A stretch of 64,000 nucleotides of DNA from AP-15 sp963703855 (GCA_963703855.1 CAVPFW010000005.1:157186-221185); one strand, 5' to 3'. Numbered from the stretch's first letter, positions 1 to 9,331 are shown. Made by a program: numbers and translations. The notes: generated by a model from the sequence alone, not told the origin.

Positions 1-1076
1 AGCAATACGCGCTGCGAATCGACCAGCCCGCCCAATGATCCGAGGTTCCGGCGCATCTGCTCGGGATAGACCACCAGCCGATCGCTCAGGCCGGTCAGCC
101 GCGCCAGCGCGAAATCGAGCGCAATCGTCGCGTCCGGCGCGATGACCCGCTCGACCGAGGAGTGCGAGATGTCACGCTCATGCCACAACGCCACGTTTTC
201 GAGCGCCGGGATCACAGTCGAGCGGATCAGCCGCGCGAGGCCGGTCAAATTCTCGGCCAGCACCGGGTTGCGCTTGTGCGGCATGGCCGAGGAGCCTTTT
301 TGCCCGGGCGCGAAATATTCCTCGGCCTCGCGTACTTCGGTACGCTGCAGGTGGCGGATCTCGGTAGCGAGCCGCTCGACGCCGGCGGCGATCAACGCCA
401 AGGTCATGAAATATAGGGCGTGACGGTCGCGCGGGATCACCTGGGTCGAGATCGGCTCGGGCATGAGCCCGAGCGCTTTGGCGACATGCGCCTCGACCGC
501 CGGGTCGATATTGGCGAAGGTCCCGACCGCCCCCGAGATGGCGCAGGTCGCTACTTCCCGACGCGCGGCGACGAGCCGGTCGCGATCGCGGGCGAACTCG
601 GCGTAATGCCCGGCGAGCTTCAGCCCGAAGGTTGTCGGCTCGGCATGGATGCCGTGGCTGCGACCCACCATCGGCGCGTATTTATGCTCGAAGGCGCGGC
701 GCTTCAGGACTGCCAGCAAGCCGTCGAGATCGGCCAGCAGCAGGTCCGCCGCCTGCTTCAGCTGCACCGCGAAGCAGGTATCGAGCACGTCGCTCGAGGT
801 CATCCCCTGATGGACGAAGCGGGCCTCCGGGCCGACATGCTCGGCAAGGTTGGTCAGAAACGCGATCACGTCGTGATGCGTTTCGCGCTCGATCTCGTCG
901 ATGCGTTCGACCTCGAAGGCGCCGTGTTCCCACACCGCGCGCGCCGCGCTCTCGGGGATGACCCCGAGTGCTGCCTGGGCGTCGCAGGCATGGGCCTCGA
1001 TCTCGAACCAGATCCGAAAGCGGTTCTCCGGCGCCCAGATCCGGCTCATCTGCGGGCGGCTGTAGCGCGGGATCAT
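1..1076 (-). CDS. purB: Adenylosuccinate lyase, partial (C-terminus outside window)
   Basis: Cleaves SAICAR and adenylosuccinate to release fumarate in purine synthesis. The reading frame begins ATG at 1076 (MIPRYSRPQMSRIWAPENRF) and stays open to the window edge, giving about 358 residues of an expected 430 or so. The fumarate-lyase signature GSSAMPHKRNP is near residues 260-270, and the catalytic-site motif SHGIHAEPTTFG precedes it. The start codon overlaps the stop of the upstream acetyltransferase gene (ATGA at 1073-1076), so it is probably translationally coupled as the third gene of an operon. Identification is firm; only the C-terminal quarter is missing. Confidence 0.95.
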   Translation of the reverse strand, partial: MIPRYSRPQMSRIWAPENRFRIWFEIEAHACDAQAALGVIPESAARAVWEHGAFEVERIDEIERETHHDVIAFLTNLAEHVGPEARFVHQGMTSSDVLDTCFAVQLKQAADLLLADLDGLLAVLKRRAFEHKYAPMVGRSHGIHAEPTTFGLKLAGHYAEFARDRDRLVAARREVATCAISGAVGTFANIDPAVEAHVAKALGLMPEPISTQVIPRDRHALYFMTLALIAAGVERLATEIRHLQRTEVREAEEYFAPGQKGSSAMPHKRNPVLAENLTGLARLIRSTVIPALENVALWHERDISHSSVERVIAPDATIALDFALARLTGLSDRLVVYPEQMRRNLGSLGGLVDSQRVL

Positions 1077-1603
1077 GATCGGGGCGCCTGCGCGGGCAGC
1101 AGCGGTTTTGCCATCAGCACCTCGTCCCAATAATGCCCGTCCTGCTTGAGCGAGTTCTTCTCGATCCCGTACTCGATAAAGCCGAGGCTGGCATATAACC
1201 GCCGCGCCCCTTCGTTGCCGCTGACCACGCTCAGCTGAAGCACTTCGACACACTGGCGCGCATGGTCGATTATCGCTGCGACGACCAGCCGGCCGATACC
1301 GGCCCCTCTGGCCTGGGGTCGAACATACATGCCCCAGAGCACGCCCTTATGGGCCTCCTTCAGACCCTGCCGAATAAAGAAACCGGCGACGCCGAGCAAA
1401 CCAGAGCCGGCAAAGGCACCAAATACCGCCGAGCTGTCGAGCCGCTCGGCAAACCAGGTCACGGGCTCGGCATTTTCGGTTGCGAAAGTGCTGCCGAACG
1501 CCTCGGCGGTGCAACGCAGCGCCTCAAGCCGGATTTCACGGTACAGCGCGGCATCCGCCGGCAGCAAACGTCGCACCTTTACCTCGGCATTAAGCACCGT
1601 CAC
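1073..1603 (-). CDS. GNAT family N-acetyltransferase
   Basis: 176-residue GNAT acetyltransferase that would transfer acetyl from acetyl-CoA to an unknown amine. The acetyl-CoA pyrophosphate loop RGAGIGRLVV lies near residues 99-108, followed by SVVSGNEGARRLYASLGF, the usual motif B region. Start is GTG at 1603, which overlaps the stop of the upstream pseudouridine synthase (GTGA, 1600-1603); the gene's own stop overlaps purB's start. Both junctions argue for one transcript. The substrate cannot be inferred from sequence; tRNA, protein N-terminus or small amine are all possible. Confidence 0.9.
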   Translation of the reverse strand: MTVLNAEVKVRRLLPADAALYREIRLEALRCTAEAFGSTFATENAEPVTWFAERLDSSAVFGAFAGSGLLGVAGFFIRQGLKEAHKGVLWGMYVRPQARGAGIGRLVVAAIIDHARQCVEVLQLSVVSGNEGARRLYASLGFIEYGIEKNSLKQDGHYWDEVLMAKPLLPAQAPRS

Positions 1604-2289
1604 CCACGCTCTACCGAAACCTCGCTGGTCCGATCATAGCCGAGCCGCTCGAGCGCGGCGAGCATGTGCGGCGGCATCGGCGCGGTGACCTCGATCGGCG
1701 GGCGGGCGGGGTAGAGCGGCAATGCGATCGCGCGAGCGTGGAGCAGCAGGGGCTCGGCGCTCTCCGGCCGGCCATAGACGCGATCGCCGACGACCGGGCA
1801 GCCCAGTACCGCGCAATGAACCCGGATCTGGTGGGTGCGTCCGGTGCGCGGGCGCAGTTCGAGCCAGGCGCGGCCCTCCGCAGCGCCCCGCACCCGGTAG
1901 TCGGTGACGGCGCGTTGCCCCTCCGGGTCGGCCACCATCCGCCAGCCGGCGCCGCGAGTGAGTTTCTTCAGCCCGGTTTCGATCCGGCCTTCGGCCTCGG
2001 CCGGCGCGCCGTGAACCACGGCCCAGTAGATCTTTTCGACCCGTCCGCCGGCGAACAGCGCGCCGAGCCGCCGCAATGCCTTGGGATGGCGGCCGAGCAC
2101 TAGACAGCCGCTGGTGTCGCGGTCGAGCCGGTGGGCGAGGGCGGGGGGGTGCGGCAGGCCGAAGCGCAGCGCGCCGAAGCCGCTTTCGAGATCGGGCCCG
2201 CCGCCCGGGCCGGGATGCACCGCGATCCCGGCCGGCTTGTCGATGACCAGGATCAGGCCATCGCGGTAGAGAACGCGGGCGGCCAGCAA
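1600..2289 (-). CDS. RluA-type RNA pseudouridine synthase
   Basis: Isomerises uridine to pseudouridine in rRNA or tRNA. Single catalytic domain with the RluA motif HRLDRDTSG (residues 53-61 from the chosen start; the Asp of HRLD is catalytic) and RTGRTHQIRVH near the C-terminal half. No S4 domain is visible. I chose TTG at 2289 (229 aa) because the frame upstream runs through a palindromic repeat (2293-2357) and non-conserved low-complexity sequence, although it is open to an ATG at 2472. It is first in a tightly overlapping operon with the GNAT and purB genes. Which RNA site it modifies is unknown. Confidence 0.85.
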   Translation of the reverse strand: MLAARVLYRDGLILVIDKPAGIAVHPGPGGGPDLESGFGALRFGLPHPPALAHRLDRDTSGCLVLGRHPKALRRLGALFAGGRVEKIYWAVVHGAPAEAEGRIETGLKKLTRGAGWRMVADPEGQRAVTDYRVRGAAEGRAWLELRPRTGRTHQIRVHCAVLGCPVVGDRVYGRPESAEPLLLHARAIALPLYPARPPIEVTAPMPPHMLAALERLGYDRTSEVSVERG

Positions 2290-2292
2290 AGG

Positions 2293-2357
2293 CCCCTCAC
2301 CCCAATCTCCTCCCCGCCTGCGGGGAGAGGGGACCGGCGCGGCGGGAGGGTGAGGGG
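2293..2357. repeat. Intergenic palindromic repeat
   Basis: Ends are inverted (CCCCTCAC at 2293-2300 and GTGAGGGG at 2350-2357) and the middle holds CTCCCCGC / GCGGGGAG around a short loop, so the whole unit can fold into a nested hairpin. It sits directly upstream of the pseudouridine synthase start and resembles the REP-like elements dispersed in many alphaproteobacterial genomes. It may also act as a transcription stop or RNA-stability element; that is inference. Confidence 0.7.
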
Positions 2358-2411
2358 CAGCAAGCGACGGGCGTCGCCCAACTACCGAGGATCTTCCACG
2401 AACCAGCAAAG

Positions 2412-3296
2412 CTACTCCGCCGCGTTGCGGGCGGGGGCGGCGCTGCGGAACAGGCTGCGGCGCGCATCCCATTCGTCGGCCCCGACCCGCTGGAACATCT
2501 CGCGCACCGTCATCTCCTTGACCGGTGCCGGATGGCGGTGGATCGCCTTCAGTTCAACGAGCTTCTCGTCGCAGATGCCGACGACGCATTTCATCAGCAG
2601 CCCCGGCACGATCGCGAGCTTGTAGCCCATCGCCTCGGCCTCGCGCAGATCGAGGTCGGGGGTCTTGCCGCCGTAGACGACGTTCAAGAGGCACGGGCCA
2701 TGGACGAGACGCGGCACCGCGGCGACTTCCTCCATGGTCTGCGGCGCTTCGACAAAGGCCATGTCGGCGCCGGCGGCGAGGGCGGCGTTCGCTCTGGCGA
2801 TGGCTTCGTCAAACCCGGCGACGGCGCGTAAATCGGTGCGGGCGATGATCAGGAAATCCGGGTCGCGGCGGGCGGCGGCAGCGGCGCGGATCTTGGCCAG
2901 CCAGTCCTCGCGCGGAACAATCTCCTTGTCGTCGAGATGACCGCATTTCTTCGGGAAACCCTGGTCCTCGAGGTGGATGCCGGCGACGCCGCTGCGCTCG
3001 AATTCGCGCACCGTGCGAAAGACGTTCAGCTCGCTGCCGTAGCCGGTATCGGCGTCGGCGACGACCGGCACGTTGACTGCGGCAGCGATGCGCTCCGCGT
3101 TGCCCACCATCTCCGACATCGTGACCAGCCCGAAATCGGGGTAGCCGAGGGTCGCCGCGGTGCCGGCACCGGTCATGTAGACGGCGTCGAACTGGGCCTG
3201 CGCGATCAATTTCGCGGTGATGCAGTCATAGGCGCCGGGCGCTATCACCATCCGATCCCGGTGCAGCAATTGGCGAAAGCGGCTGGCCTGCGTCAT
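2412..3296 (-). CDS. Isocitrate lyase/PEP mutase superfamily lyase (oxaloacetate decarboxylase or 2-methylisocitrate lyase-like)
   Basis: 294-residue member of the PEP mutase/isocitrate lyase superfamily, TIM-barrel Mg-dependent C-C lyases acting on 2-hydroxy or 2-oxo acids. Visible hallmarks are DADTGYG (residues 81-87, metal/substrate loop) and KKCGH (116-120), whose Cys is the lyase general acid; its presence favours a lyase or decarboxylase over a phosphonomutase. Start is ATG at 3296 with GGGAGG a few bases upstream; the longer open frame to 3860 runs antisense over the cupin gene and is not used. It is divergent from the cupin gene. Candidate substrates are oxaloacetate, methylisocitrate and dimethylmalate. 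Confidence 0.88.
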   Translation of the reverse strand: MTQASRFRQLLHRDRMVIAPGAYDCITAKLIAQAQFDAVYMTGAGTAATLGYPDFGLVTMSEMVGNAERIAAAVNVPVVADADTGYGSELNVFRTVREFERSGVAGIHLEDQGFPKKCGHLDDKEIVPREDWLAKIRAAAAARRDPDFLIIARTDLRAVAGFDEAIARANAALAAGADMAFVEAPQTMEEVAAVPRLVHGPCLLNVVYGGKTPDLDLREAEAMGYKLAIVPGLLMKCVVGICDEKLVELKAIHRHPAPVKEMTVREMFQRVGADEWDARRSLFRSAAPARNAAE

Positions 3297-3431
3297 CTCT
3301 TCCTCCCATTCGATCGGCACCCGAAAGCTATGGCCCCGATACACCCTGCCGTCCAGTCGGCTGCTCAGGCGCTTTCCTTGATGGCGGGCGGGGTGCGGTC
3401 TAGGGTGCGAAGAGATCGCGGAGGGGAACCG

Positions 3432-3836
3432 ATGTACAGTTTCAATTTGAAGGCCGAGCAGGCGTTCGACCCCAAGAAACATCTGGAGAGGGTGCTCGGC
3501 ACTACCGGCGAGGGCGATGTGACGATCGCCTGTTGGGAGCCGGGCCAGACCAGCCCCTATCACTGCCACCCCGAGGCGACCGAGATCTATTTTTGCTTCG
3601 AGGGCGGCGGGACGATGCGCACCCCCACTGAAATCATCGCGATCGAGCCGGGAGCGTTCGTCGTCCATCCACGCGGCGAACTGCACGAATATGAGAACGG
3701 CCCGCTGCGCACCCTGTTGTTCCGGGTGCGCTACGGCGAGGCGATGTCCGGCCGGACCAAGGAATGGCCGAGCAATCCCAACTGGAAGCCGCGCCCCGAA
3801 GATATCGACTACTTCGAGCAAAACCCGGCCCGTTGA
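3432..3836 (+). CDS. Cupin domain protein
   Basis: 134-residue single-domain cupin. Cupin motif 1 is seen as YHCHPEATEIYFCFEGGG with the metal-binding His residues and Glu, and motif 2 as PGAFVVHPRGELHEYEN. Such small cupins bind a metal and act as dioxygenases, isomerases or sensors. Start is ATG 3432 with GGAGGGG in the preceding bases. It is divergent from the lyase gene with about 135 bp between starts, and only 11 bp precede the downstream LVIVD-repeat gene, so the two plus-strand genes are probably co-transcribed. Substrate not identifiable. Confidence 0.85.
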   Translation: MYSFNLKAEQAFDPKKHLERVLGTTGEGDVTIACWEPGQTSPYHCHPEATEIYFCFEGGGTMRTPTEIIAIEPGAFVVHPRGELHEYENGPLRTLLFRVRYGEAMSGRTKEWPSNPNWKPRPEDIDYFEQNPAR

Positions 3837-3847
3837 GGCGCTCTGCA

Positions 3848-5071
3848 ATGATCCCGGCATCCGCGCGCAACATCGACTTCGTCAGCAGCTGCGATCAGGG
3901 CGGGCGCGGCGACGGGGTGCAGATCATGGTCCACAAGGGCCACGCCTTTATCGGGCATATGTTCAGCGACGGCTTCACTGTCGTCGATGTCCGCGACCCA
4001 CGACACCCGCGGCCGGTGAGCTTTGTCGCGGCGCCGCCTAATTCACGAGCCTTTCACCTGCAGACGCACGAAGACCTGCTGCTCACCGTGAATTCCCCGA
4101 ACATCTGGGTGTTGCAGGGCTATTCCGATCCCAACGACTATTTCAAAGGCTCGATCACCGACACCTTCACCCGGCGCGAGAAGGCGTTTGCCGCGGGGCT
4201 GCGGGTCTACGACATCTCACGCCCGGCCGAGCCGCGCGAGATCGCCTTTATGCCGGTCGAGGGGCTGGGGCTCCATCGGCTGTGGTATGTCGGCGGGCGC
4301 TATGCCTACGCCTCGGCGCATTGGGAGGGCTACACCGACCATATCCTCGCGGTCATCGACATGGCCGAGCCGACCCGGCCCCAAATCGTCGGGCGCTGGT
4401 GGCTGCCCGGCATGCATGCGGCCGGCGGCGAGACCCCGACCTGGCCGAAAGGGCGGCGCTACGCGCTCCACCACGCGATCGTCGCCGGCAACCTCGCTTA
4501 CGGCGCGTGGCGTGACGGCGGGCTGACCGTGCACGACGTGTCCGACCCGACGGCGCCCAAATTGCTCGGCCACCGCAGCTGGTCTCCGCCGTTCGGCGGC
4601 GGCACCCACACGCCACTGCCGTTGCCGGACCGCAACTTATTGATCGCGGCCGACGAGGGCAACCTCGACAATTGCGCCAACGGCATCCAGCGCTGCTGGG
4701 TGTTCGATGTGCGCGATCCTGCGAACCCGGTCTCGATCGCGACCCTGCCGACCCCGAAGGAGGAAGATTACCGCGCCAAGGGCGCCAAATTCGGCCCGCA
4801 TAATCTGCATGAGAACCGGCCCGGATCCTTGGTCAGCTCGACCCTGATCTTTGCCACCTATCAGAATGCCGGGCTGCGCGTCTTCGATATTGCGGACCCG
4901 TTCCAGCCGCGCGCCGTCGCGCATTTCGTGCCGCCGCCGGAGCATATGGTCGATCCGCGCCCGAACCGCCCCCGGGTGATCCAGTCCAACGACGTATACG
5001 TCGCCCCGGACGGGCTGATGTACCTGACCGACGTCAATGCCGGGCTGACGATCCTGCAATATCGCGGGTGA
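3848..5071 (+). CDS. LVIVD-repeat (beta-propeller-like) protein
   Basis: 407-residue protein built from recurring strand-rich units such as FTVVDVRDPRHPRPVSFV, LRVYDISRPAEPREIAFM, LTVHDVSDPTAPKLLGH and LRVFDIADPFQPRAVAHF, the LVIVD repeat pattern typical of propeller-like folds. Several His residues sit in conserved-looking segments (HNLHENRPG, LHHAIV, GGTHT), which could bind a metal. Start ATG 3848 is chosen because the frame upstream overlaps the cupin gene; a weak GAGGCG precedes it. No signal peptide is apparent. Function unknown; linkage to the cupin suggests a shared catabolic role. Confidence 0.75.
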   Translation: MIPASARNIDFVSSCDQGGRGDGVQIMVHKGHAFIGHMFSDGFTVVDVRDPRHPRPVSFVAAPPNSRAFHLQTHEDLLLTVNSPNIWVLQGYSDPNDYFKGSITDTFTRREKAFAAGLRVYDISRPAEPREIAFMPVEGLGLHRLWYVGGRYAYASAHWEGYTDHILAVIDMAEPTRPQIVGRWWLPGMHAAGGETPTWPKGRRYALHHAIVAGNLAYGAWRDGGLTVHDVSDPTAPKLLGHRSWSPPFGGGTHTPLPLPDRNLLIAADEGNLDNCANGIQRCWVFDVRDPANPVSIATLPTPKEEDYRAKGAKFGPHNLHENRPGSLVSSTLIFATYQNAGLRVFDIADPFQPRAVAHFVPPPEHMVDPRPNRPRVIQSNDVYVAPDGLMYLTDVNAGLTILQYRG

Positions 5072-5235
5072 CACCGCTGAGCGAGCCCGACGGCCCTGGT
5101 GTCGCCGCGGTGCACCGGCTCTTGATGAAGTCGCAGGGATCGGTTCCGGGCACGGCCATGTCCGGCCGCTTGGTGATCTCGCGCGAACCCTAGGATGGCG
5201 TTGCCATCCGGCCCCTCCGATATGCGCAACAGGGC

Positions 5236-5898
5236 TTATTGCGTCACATTGGCGCCCGGTCCTCGATAGGCAGCTACGGTCGGCCGCGCCGCGGCGCTCG
5301 CAGCCGGCACGACCGCCACGGGCTCGACGGCCACTGCCGCCACCCCGGTGTGCCTCATCCCGAGCTCGTCGGCGGCGCGCGGCGACAGATCGATAACGAA
5401 GCGGCGATTGTAGGGGCCGCGGTCGTTGATCTTGACGATCACCGAGTGCCCGGTATCGAGATCGGTGACTTTGGCGCAGGAACCCAGAGGCAGCGAGCGA
5501 TGTGCCGCAGTGAGCGTGATCATGTCGAGCCGCTCTCCGCTCGAAGTCCGACCGCCTACCAAGCTGTACCAAGCCGCTTGCCCGATTTCAAGGGATCCGG
5601 TGGTGCGTGTCGGGCCCCAATCGGAATCGGGCGGACCGCCGCCGGGGTAGGCATTGTGGTACGAGACGTTATGCCGATAGCGCACGGTGCGACGAGAGGC
5701 CAGCCTCGTGAGCGGGCGATGATGCGCCACCCTCGGTGCAACGCGGGTTTTGCCGGCTCGATTTTGCGATTTTTCAGTGTTGGCGTTCGATGCGGGGCTG
5801 GGGTGGTACGAGGTGCTCTTCTCCGGCGTTTCGGCCATCGCGCCGGCGGAGACCATCAGAAGCGCAAGGGAAAAGCCGATCGTCTGACGCAAGGGCAT
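5236..5898 (-). CDS. rlpA: RlpA-like septal ring lytic transglycosylase family protein
   Basis: 220-residue exported protein. An N-terminal signal peptide (MPLRQTIGFSLALLMVSAGAMA) supports the start at ATG 5898 rather than 5961. The double-psi beta-barrel domain carries GQAAWYS, SGERLDMITLTAAHRSLPLG, VKINDRGPY and FVIDLSPRAADELG, the classic RlpA motif order. RlpA proteins cleave glycans lacking stem peptides at the division septum; some relatives only bind peptidoglycan. There is no C-terminal SPOR domain, common in shorter alphaproteobacterial copies, and no lipobox, so it is probably periplasmic. Confidence 0.88.
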   Translation of the reverse strand: MPLRQTIGFSLALLMVSAGAMAETPEKSTSYHPSPASNANTEKSQNRAGKTRVAPRVAHHRPLTRLASRRTVRYRHNVSYHNAYPGGGPPDSDWGPTRTTGSLEIGQAAWYSLVGGRTSSGERLDMITLTAAHRSLPLGSCAKVTDLDTGHSVIVKINDRGPYNRRFVIDLSPRAADELGMRHTGVAAVAVEPVAVVPAASAAARPTVAAYRGPGANVTQ

Positions 5899-6423
5899 CC
5901 GACATCGTCTCCTTCTTGTTGGGCATTCCCATGCCGCCGGCACAGACGGGCGCGCCGCCATGCCGATTGTATCGGATGAGCATGAGAATGCAGATCGGTG
6001 TCGTCCCGGATTGTTGCCGATGCATCCGGGTAGGACAGGGAGGAACAGGCCGAGCTAAACAGGGCAAATCATCCCTGTCAACCCTCCGTGCACTTTCTCT
6101 GTCAGCCGCCTTTTGCCGGGGTGTCGCAGGTTCAGCTAGGTGTTGCGCCGGAGCCGCACTCGCATTTCTGCAATCCTTAACTTCTATTCTTGGGGTCGGT
6201 GACGATGTTTTTGGAAAATTTGATGTTCGTCGGATCCGCAAGAGGACGCCAGCCTCCCTTCGGGTCTAAATCTTAAAAATTTGCTAAGGAAGTGTCCGAG
6301 CCGGCGCGAAGCGACGAGCTGTTTATTAAGCCCCGCTTCGACGCGACCACCGCCACTGAAACCCGTCGGCGTGGTGTGCCGCAGACGCCGGCGGGCATCT
6401 CCGAACCCGGACCGAGCGCGAAC
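5899..6423. other. Intergenic region without recognisable gene
   Basis: About 525 bases between the RlpA start and the end of the phosphoesterase gene. It is less GC-rich than its surroundings, especially 6150-6290, and would hold the rlpA promoter. Open frames here are short and unlike any protein family I know. I see no tRNA, repeat or clear terminator. Confidence 0.6.
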
Positions 6424-7977
6424 TCACTGCGAGGTCGGACCGAGCGCGTTGGTCAGGTCTCCCAACGAAGGGCTGCCGTTGGCGATCAGCGCGGCGTTGC
6501 GCGCGGTCAGGCCCGGGAGCGTTGGCAGGGCAAAGCGCCGGGTGATCAGCAGCAGGATCGAGCCGGTGTCGTAAAGGGTGTGGTCGACATAGCCCTTTTT
6601 GGCGAAGGGCGAGACGATCAGCGCCGGAACGCGCGAACCCGGCCCCCAGCGATCGCCCTTGGGCGGCGCTGCATGGTCCCAGAACCCGCCATTTTCGTCA
6701 TAGGTGACGATGATCACCATGTGCGCCCATTGCGGCCCCCGCCGCAAATGCCCGATCACATCGGCGATGTGCCGGTCGCCATCGAGCACATCGGCGTAGC
6801 CGGCATGCTCGTTCAGATTGCCTTGCGGCTTGTAGAAGGTGACCTGCGGCAGGCCTCCCTCGTCGATCACCTTGATGAACAGCTTGCCGCCGAGCCCGCC
6901 ATCCTTCAAATGTGCGGCCCGCGCCGCGGTGCCGGGAGCCATGTCGGCAAAATAATTGAACGGCTGGTGATGGTACTGGAAGTTCGGCGCCGGGGCCGCG
7001 TTCTTGCCGTCGAGCGCTGCCTGCCAGGCGCCGGCATACCATGCCCAGCTGACGCCTTTCGCGCTCAGCAGGTCGCCGATCGTCTGCTCGGTCTGCGGCG
7101 GCAGGGTGGTCGGCTTGGCCGGATCGGCATAGGCCGGGTTGCCGCCCGGCGCCGGCTTGTTGGCGCTCGGTTGATACGGCGGCTGCATCGTGTTGATCGC
7201 GTAGAAATCGGGAGACAGGCTGCCGTCCTTGACGAATTTCGGTATCCCGTCGAGCGCCGATTTCGGCGAGTTGGGCGCAATCTTCAGGGTCACCCCATCG
7301 GGTTCCACGGCGGCGATCAAGGCCTTGGCCGGGCTCGCATCGGCGTTCGGATATTTCGGCGCACAGGCGCAGATCAGCCAGAAGTGGTTGGAAAACGAGC
7401 CGCCGAACCCTCCCATGAAAAAATTGTCCGCCAGCACGTATTGTTTGGCGATGTCCCAAAGTGGCAATCGGGTGCCGTGATAATAGCCCATCACCAGCGC
7501 ACCCGAATCGGCATAGGCGACGAAGCGGTCGTTCTTGCCGCCGTCGATCTGCATTTGGTTCTGGTAGAAACGGTGCCACAGATCGTGGGTGATGACGCCG
7601 AGCGGCTGATTGAAGCCTTTCGGATCGTCGATCGCGAACGGCATGTTCGGCAAGTGTTCGGTCTCGGCCTGGGTCACCGTCGGGACGACGCCCTTGGCCG
7701 TCAACCCGTCCCACACCGGCGGCAGCTCCTTCAGCGCCTTGCCGTCGCGGTCGAGTTGCCGGTATTGCGAGGGCGTCACCCCGGAGAGGCCGTTGGCCCC
7801 CGGAAACAAGCCGTAGAGGTCATCGAAGCTGCGATTCTCGGCATAGATCACGACGATGTTGTCGATGTTGCCGAGCCCCGGGCGCGCATTATCCGGACCT
7901 GCGCCGCCGACCTCCCGGACCGGGCCGGCAATCATCGCCGCCGCCAGCAATGCCCTCAGCAAAGCACTTCTGTGCAT
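6424..7977 (-). CDS. Secreted phosphoesterase (phospholipase C / acid phosphatase AcpA family)
   Basis: 517-residue member of the phosphoesterase family PF04185 (bacterial phospholipase C and AcpA acid phosphatase). A signal peptide covers the first 20-25 residues. Key motifs are VVIYAENRSFDDLYG near residue 42-56 (metal and nucleophile region), GGSFSNHFWLICA, and VTYDENGGFWDHAAPP near the C-terminus, all metal-ligand segments of this fold. It should hydrolyse phosphate monoesters or phospholipids in the periplasm or outside. It is divergent from a MauG-like di-haem peroxidase with 116 bp between; this pairing recurs in other proteobacteria. AcpA-like acid phosphatase is slightly favoured over phospholipase. 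Confidence 0.88.
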   Translation of the reverse strand: MHRSALLRALLAAAMIAGPVREVGGAGPDNARPGLGNIDNIVVIYAENRSFDDLYGLFPGANGLSGVTPSQYRQLDRDGKALKELPPVWDGLTAKGVVPTVTQAETEHLPNMPFAIDDPKGFNQPLGVITHDLWHRFYQNQMQIDGGKNDRFVAYADSGALVMGYYHGTRLPLWDIAKQYVLADNFFMGGFGGSFSNHFWLICACAPKYPNADASPAKALIAAVEPDGVTLKIAPNSPKSALDGIPKFVKDGSLSPDFYAINTMQPPYQPSANKPAPGGNPAYADPAKPTTLPPQTEQTIGDLLSAKGVSWAWYAGAWQAALDGKNAAPAPNFQYHHQPFNYFADMAPGTAARAAHLKDGGLGGKLFIKVIDEGGLPQVTFYKPQGNLNEHAGYADVLDGDRHIADVIGHLRRGPQWAHMVIIVTYDENGGFWDHAAPPKGDRWGPGSRVPALIVSPFAKKGYVDHTLYDTGSILLLITRRFALPTLPGLTARNAALIANGSPSLGDLTNALGPTSQ

Positions 7978-8093
7978 ATGACGATGTCCCCTGCAAGCAC
8001 GGCAATGTGGCTCCGTTTCGCGGCCGAGCCCAATCGAAATTTATCCCTTTCGGTGTTTCGCTTTTGTGACGCGACCCCTTTGGCACGCAGCGG

Positions 8094-9329
8094 ATGCTAG
8101 CGCGTGCGGCGCGAGCCGCGGTGCTGGTCCTGTGCGCTGCCCTCGCCGCCGCCCGGGCGCAGGAGCCGGGCGCGCCTGGCGGCATGTCGCGCGCGCAGGT
8201 CTATCGCCGGGTCGAGGCGGTCAGCGCGGTCGGCCAAAGGATGTTCTGCGATCCGTTGCTGTCCGCATCGGGAAAGATGTCGTGCGCGTCGTGCCACAGC
8301 CCGCGCCATGCCTTCGGGCCGCCGAACGCGCGGGCGGTCCAGCTCGGCGGCGCAGATATGCGGCACAGCGGCGTTCGCGCCGTCCCGTCGCTCGAATACC
8401 TGCAGGCGGCGCCGCCCTTCACCGAGCATTTCTTCGACAGTGACGACGAGGGCGACGACAGCATCGACAACGGCCCGGCCGGCGGGCTGACCTGGGACGG
8501 GCGCGTCGACCGCGGCCGCGACCAGGCGCGAATTCCGCTGCTTTCGGCCGATGAGATGGCCAATCAAAGCCCCGCCGGATTCGTCGCACGCTTGCGCCGC
8601 GCCGCCTATGCCGACGAGTTTCGCCGGGTGTTCGGCGCCGCGGTTTTCGCCGATCCGGACCGAGCGTTCGCCGCCGCTCTCCGAGCGTTGGAGGATTACC
8701 AGCAAGATTATTCGAGGTTTTATCCATACAGCAGCAAATACGACGCCTATCTGGCGGGCAATGCGCAGTTGACCGCGCAGCAGGGCCGCGGGCTGGCGCT
8801 GTTCGAAGATCCCGCCAAAGGCAACTGCGCCCGATGCCACATCAGCGAGCCGGCCAAGGACGGCACGCCGCCGCAATTCACCGATTACGGCCTGGTGGCG
8901 CTCGGCGCGCCGCGCAATGCCGCGATCCCGGCCAACCGGGACCCGGCCTATTTCGATCTCGGGCTGTGCGGGCCGCTGCGCGCCGATTTGCTGAACAGGG
9001 CTGAATATTGCGGCCGGTTCATGACGCCGACATTGCGCAATGCTGCAACCCGTCGAGTGTTTTTTCATAACGGCGTCTTTCACACCTTGCGGCAGGTCAT
9101 CGAGTTCTATGCCGAACGCGACACCAACCCGGGCAAATGGTATCCGCGCGATGGTGACAGGCATGTCCGCAAATTCGACGATCTGCCGGCGCGCTATCAA
9201 GCCAATGTCGACAGCGATCCGCCCTTTGGTGGTCGCCCGGGGCGCGCGCCGCCATTGTCTGCCGCCGATATCGACGACATCGTCGCGTTCCTGCAGACCC
9301 TGACTGACGGCTTTCGGCCGCGGAAATAG
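8094..9329 (+). CDS. MauG/cytochrome c peroxidase-like di-haem protein
   Basis: 411-residue periplasmic c-type cytochrome. A signal peptide spans about residues 1-22. Two haem-binding CxxCH motifs are visible: CASCH at 64-68 and CARCH at 245-249, spaced as in bacterial di-haem peroxidases and MauG. The C-terminal part has FMTPTLRNAATRRVFFHNGVFHTL, typical of the second haem domain. Such proteins reduce peroxide or oxidise other proteins. Divergent from the phosphoesterase, probably sharing the 7978-8093 promoter region. The stop lies 2 bases from the end of the convergent deacetylase gene. Confidence 0.9.
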   Translation: MLARAARAAVLVLCAALAAARAQEPGAPGGMSRAQVYRRVEAVSAVGQRMFCDPLLSASGKMSCASCHSPRHAFGPPNARAVQLGGADMRHSGVRAVPSLEYLQAAPPFTEHFFDSDDEGDDSIDNGPAGGLTWDGRVDRGRDQARIPLLSADEMANQSPAGFVARLRRAAYADEFRRVFGAAVFADPDRAFAAALRALEDYQQDYSRFYPYSSKYDAYLAGNAQLTAQQGRGLALFEDPAKGNCARCHISEPAKDGTPPQFTDYGLVALGAPRNAAIPANRDPAYFDLGLCGPLRADLLNRAEYCGRFMTPTLRNAATRRVFFHNGVFHTLRQVIEFYAERDTNPGKWYPRDGDRHVRKFDDLPARYQANVDSDPPFGGRPGRAPPLSAADIDDIVAFLQTLTDGFRPRK

Positions 9330-9331
9330 CG

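Noticed and set aside
6292..8100. 602-residue plus-strand frame opposite the phosphoesterase
   Set aside because: Antisense shadow of a gene with clear motifs on the minus strand.
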